DNA of 64,000 nucleotides from Spiroplasma alleghenense (lineage in GTDB: Bacteria > Bacillota_I > Bacilli_A > Mycoplasmatales > Mycoplasmataceae): NCBI RefSeq assembly GCF_003363775.1, contig NZ_CP031376.1, positions 806,001-870,000 on the forward strand, written 5' to 3'. Made by a program: the position numbers and the translations under genes. The notes below the pieces were generated by a model, which was not told the DNA's origin, searched no databases, and saw only the letters and a list, made by a program, of their open reading frames with translations. How positions within the stretch are numbered: position 1 is the first letter of the stretch; every line of letters starts with the position of its first letter. This document shows, piece by piece, positions 60,575-64,000 of this stretch.

Positions 60575-61240
60575 TTATATATCATACCTTTTAAAAAGCA
60601 AGTCAATTGCATAAAAAATTGATAAATAAATTATTAAGTTAATGACTATTTTAACAAAATTAAAGATAAGAATTGGAATTAAAAGATAGTCACGACTCTC
60701 TTCAGGAACCCCATATAATTTCAGTAAAAAAGCTCAATTAATTAGAACTCCAAAACCTGCTGCAGCAAAAGCAGCAAATAATCCAGCAGTTCCTTGAGAA
60801 ATATATAAGGTGATTAAATGCTGTTTTTGAGTTTTAATATATCCAATTACTAATTTATAAACTAAGAAATTAACTATTCAAAAAGTCAGCACCGAAACGA
60901 TGTCAATTAAATTCATCGCCAACATCCCAATTGGTTCATCACCAATAAAAAAACGCATTCATGTTGCCAAAAAGATAAAGACGATGGTATAAAATAAATT
61001 AATTACATAAAGTAAGATAAAATAGGTTATTAAAGTTAGCTCTAATACTAAAAATGTTACTGGAGGAATTTGAATCAATCCAAGAACAAATTTGCTAAAT
61101 ACAGCCAAAACAATATTTAAAGCTAAAATTAATGCTAAAAATGATACTCGTAAACTTGTCAATTTAAAGTACTTATTTCAGTTTATTTTTTGATAGCGCA
61201 CTTTGAAATCATTCACCTTTAAGTCCTCTTTAATTTGCAT
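60575..61240 (-). CDS. Membrane protein, possible ECF S component
   Basis: A 221-residue product with five or six membrane helices. A conserved-looking LATWMRFFIGDEPIGMLAMNLID follows the third helix, and the first helix begins with LRVSFLALILALNIVL, the style of S components of energy-coupling factor transporters for vitamins. Three TGA-Trp codons. The ATG at 61238-61240 has an AAGAGG-like AGAGG upstream site. It lies upstream of the His-rich gene, separated by only 47 bases, so they form an operon of two related proteins. Substrate is unknown, and the family call is tentative. Confidence 0.45.
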
Positions 61241-61323
61241 AAAAACCTCTACTAATTTAATTAAATTTTATCTTATTTTCAAGTTTTTTGTAATACAATT
61301 TATTTAGTTATAAGGAGAAAAAA

Positions 61324-61887
61324 ATGAGTAATAATGTTATTGAAATGATTGTTGAAATACCAAAAGGTAGCAGCAATAAATATGAGTATGATAGTTTAAC
61401 TGGAAGAATCAGTTTGGACCGTGTATTATATGGCGCTAACTTCTATCCAGGAGAATATGGTTTCATCGAAAATACTTTGGACTGAGATGGAGATCCTTTG
61501 GATGTTATTAGTCTAGTTACTTATCCAACTTTACCAGGAGTTGCTGTTAAAGTTAGAATCTTGGGAAGTATTAAAATGATTGACAACGGAGAAATTGATA
61601 CAAAATTATTTGGAGTTTTTAACGATGATCCTAGATTTGCCACATATCAAAAATTAGAGGATGTTCCTCAACATTTAAAAGATGAAATTGAAAACTTTTT
61701 CTTGCAATATAAAGCACTGCAAAAAAAATCAGTTCGAATTGATGGTTGAGGCGATTTAAAACATGCTCAACAAGAAATTAAAGAGTGTCAAGAAAGATAC
61801 AAAAAATATGAAAAACAATTAGCAAAACCAAACGGTAAAGAAGAAATAATGGCCGAATGAAAAGCTAAAGGTTTAGGTCAAGCATAA
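61324..61887 (+). CDS. ppa: Inorganic pyrophosphatase
   Basis: Hydrolyses pyrophosphate released by biosynthetic reactions (CoaD, PncB, synthetases in this window). The 187-residue soluble family-I enzyme has VEIPKGSSNKYEYD at the start and the metal-binding core DWDGDPLDV, plus DDPRF. Three TGA-Trp codons (LDWDG, DGWGD, AEWKA). GGAG precedes the ATG. It is a single-gene unit ended by a perfect hairpin next to the convergent pdhD. Confidence 0.95.
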
Positions 61888-61913
61888 AAAAGTTCTCATA
61901 AGAGAACTTTTTT
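61886..61913. terminator. Bidirectional terminator between ppa and pdhD
   Basis: A 12-bp stem AAAAAAGTTCTC / GAGAACTTTTTT with loop ATAA. Serves convergent genes on both strands. Confidence 0.85.
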
Positions 61914-61914
61914 A

Positions 61915-63315
<1,401 letters not shown>

Positions 63316-64000
63316 CTAGTTAATAAATAACGCTAATGGGTTTTCCAATAGTTCAGCCATTTGAGTTAAGAATCTTCCTCCATCAGCTCCATCAATTATT
63401 CTGTGGTCTACTGTTAAAGATAAAGGTAACATATTTTTTGTTACTAATTCTTTATTAGCATTCATTCCCAATTGTTCAACAATTGTTCCAACCCCCAAAA
63501 TAGCAGCTTCTGGGTAATTAATAATTGGGGTAGCAAATTCAACTCCAGCTGATCCAAAGTTTGAAACCGTAAAGGTTGCTCCCTTCATATCATTTCCTGT
63601 TAAACTGTTATTTTTAGCTTTATTAGCAAGTTCTCTGATCTCATTTGAAATTTGTCAAATTGTTTTTAAATCAGCTGCTTTAACAACAGGAACTACTAAA
63701 CCACGACTAGTATCAACAGCAATTCCAATATTGTAGAATTTTTTAATTAACAAATCATCACCATCAAGACTTACATTAATATTTTCTAATTGCTGTAATA
63801 CAGTTGTAACTGCCTTAACCACAATTGGTAAGTAGGTTACTTTGAAGGTATCTCCAATTTTAGAATTTTTTAAGTCATTTCTCATTTCAACAATTTTTGA
63901 AATATCAACAGTTTTGGTTAGTGTGACTGCTGGAATATTTGTGTGAGAATTCATCATCGCCTTAGCAATAGCTTTACGCATCCCTGTTAATGGTTTACGG
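63316..64000 (-). CDS. pdhC: Dihydrolipoyl acetyltransferase (E2 of PDH), 5' part outside window
   Basis: Catalytic domain of the PDH E2 core. It starts before the window edge with KPLTGMRKAIAKAM, then YNIGIAVDTSRGLVVPVVKA, TVSNFGSAG and the intact active-site motif VDHRIIDGADGG, ending LLENPLALFIN. This contrasts with the DQRIIDA motif of the E2-like protein at 35041. Lipoyl and E3-binding domains must lie upstream. A TGA-Trp sits between residues of the two visible blocks. pdhC-pdhD order is usual. Confidence 0.95.

Overview
The window reads as a stretch of a mollicute chromosome, most likely Spiroplasma or a close relative in the Entomoplasmatales (inference from gene content). The DNA is very AT-rich. 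UGA must be read as tryptophan: almost every conserved protein here is broken by in-frame TGA codons at positions where homologues carry Trp, and the window encodes its own UGA-reading tRNA-Trp. All coordinates below use genetic code 4, and stop codons are included in CDS ends. Shine-Dalgarno sites are strong (typically AAGAGG, AAGGAG or GGAGGT), genes are packed on the minus strand, and operons are closed by short perfect hairpins with T-tracts.

Layout. 1-1312: start of a fructose operon (fruR-fruK). 1380-6869: a membrane protein, a small exported protein, a PepV-like dipeptidase, a YczE-like membrane protein, pgsA and a short-chain dehydrogenase. 6908-9313: glycolysis (pgk, gap). 9438-21658: a replication, repair and division block in transcription order ezrA, thiI, small membrane protein, dnaE, polA, mutM, dnaB, dnaI. 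21760-22562: rpsD behind a structured leader. 22620-29137: tyrS, YtxH and DUF948-like proteins, a long coiled-coil protein, pncB and ytpR. 29230-30933: two DegV proteins. 31065-34203: tandem tRNA-Trp genes (UCA and CCA anticodons), a Fur-family regulator, acpP, two unknown proteins and tRNA-His. 34218-42359: an unusual region with an RpiR regulator, a 985-residue lipoyl/E2-like protein whose catalytic histidine is lost, a candidate small RNA, a Pro/Ala repeat protein and an ABC exporter.

42517-46007: coaD-pta-ackA facing coaX, which join CoA synthesis to acetyl-CoA to acetate conversion with ATP formation. 46040-50924: a YhgE/Pip-like membrane protein, ffh and rny. 51054-55520: nitroreductase, recA, cinA, the RNase P RNA, gpsB, recU, dnaD and hup. 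55540-59243: gpsA, der, cmk and a tail-anchored protein. 59328-64000: a 62-residue ferredoxin, two multi-membrane proteins that may be ECF substrate-binding subunits (one extremely His-rich), inorganic pyrophosphatase, and the E3 and E2 genes of the pyruvate dehydrogenase complex (E2 runs off the window).

Together the genes describe a wall-less fermenter that takes up fructose, runs glycolysis to pyruvate, oxidises it through PDH, and gains ATP from acetyl-CoA through Pta/AckA. It salvages nicotinate, makes CoA from pantothenate, and keeps a Firmicute-type replication and division set, including EzrA and GpsB. The least explained parts are the degenerate E2 paralogue with the small-RNA candidate beside it, the His-rich membrane protein, and the unknown genes in the Fur/ACP operon.
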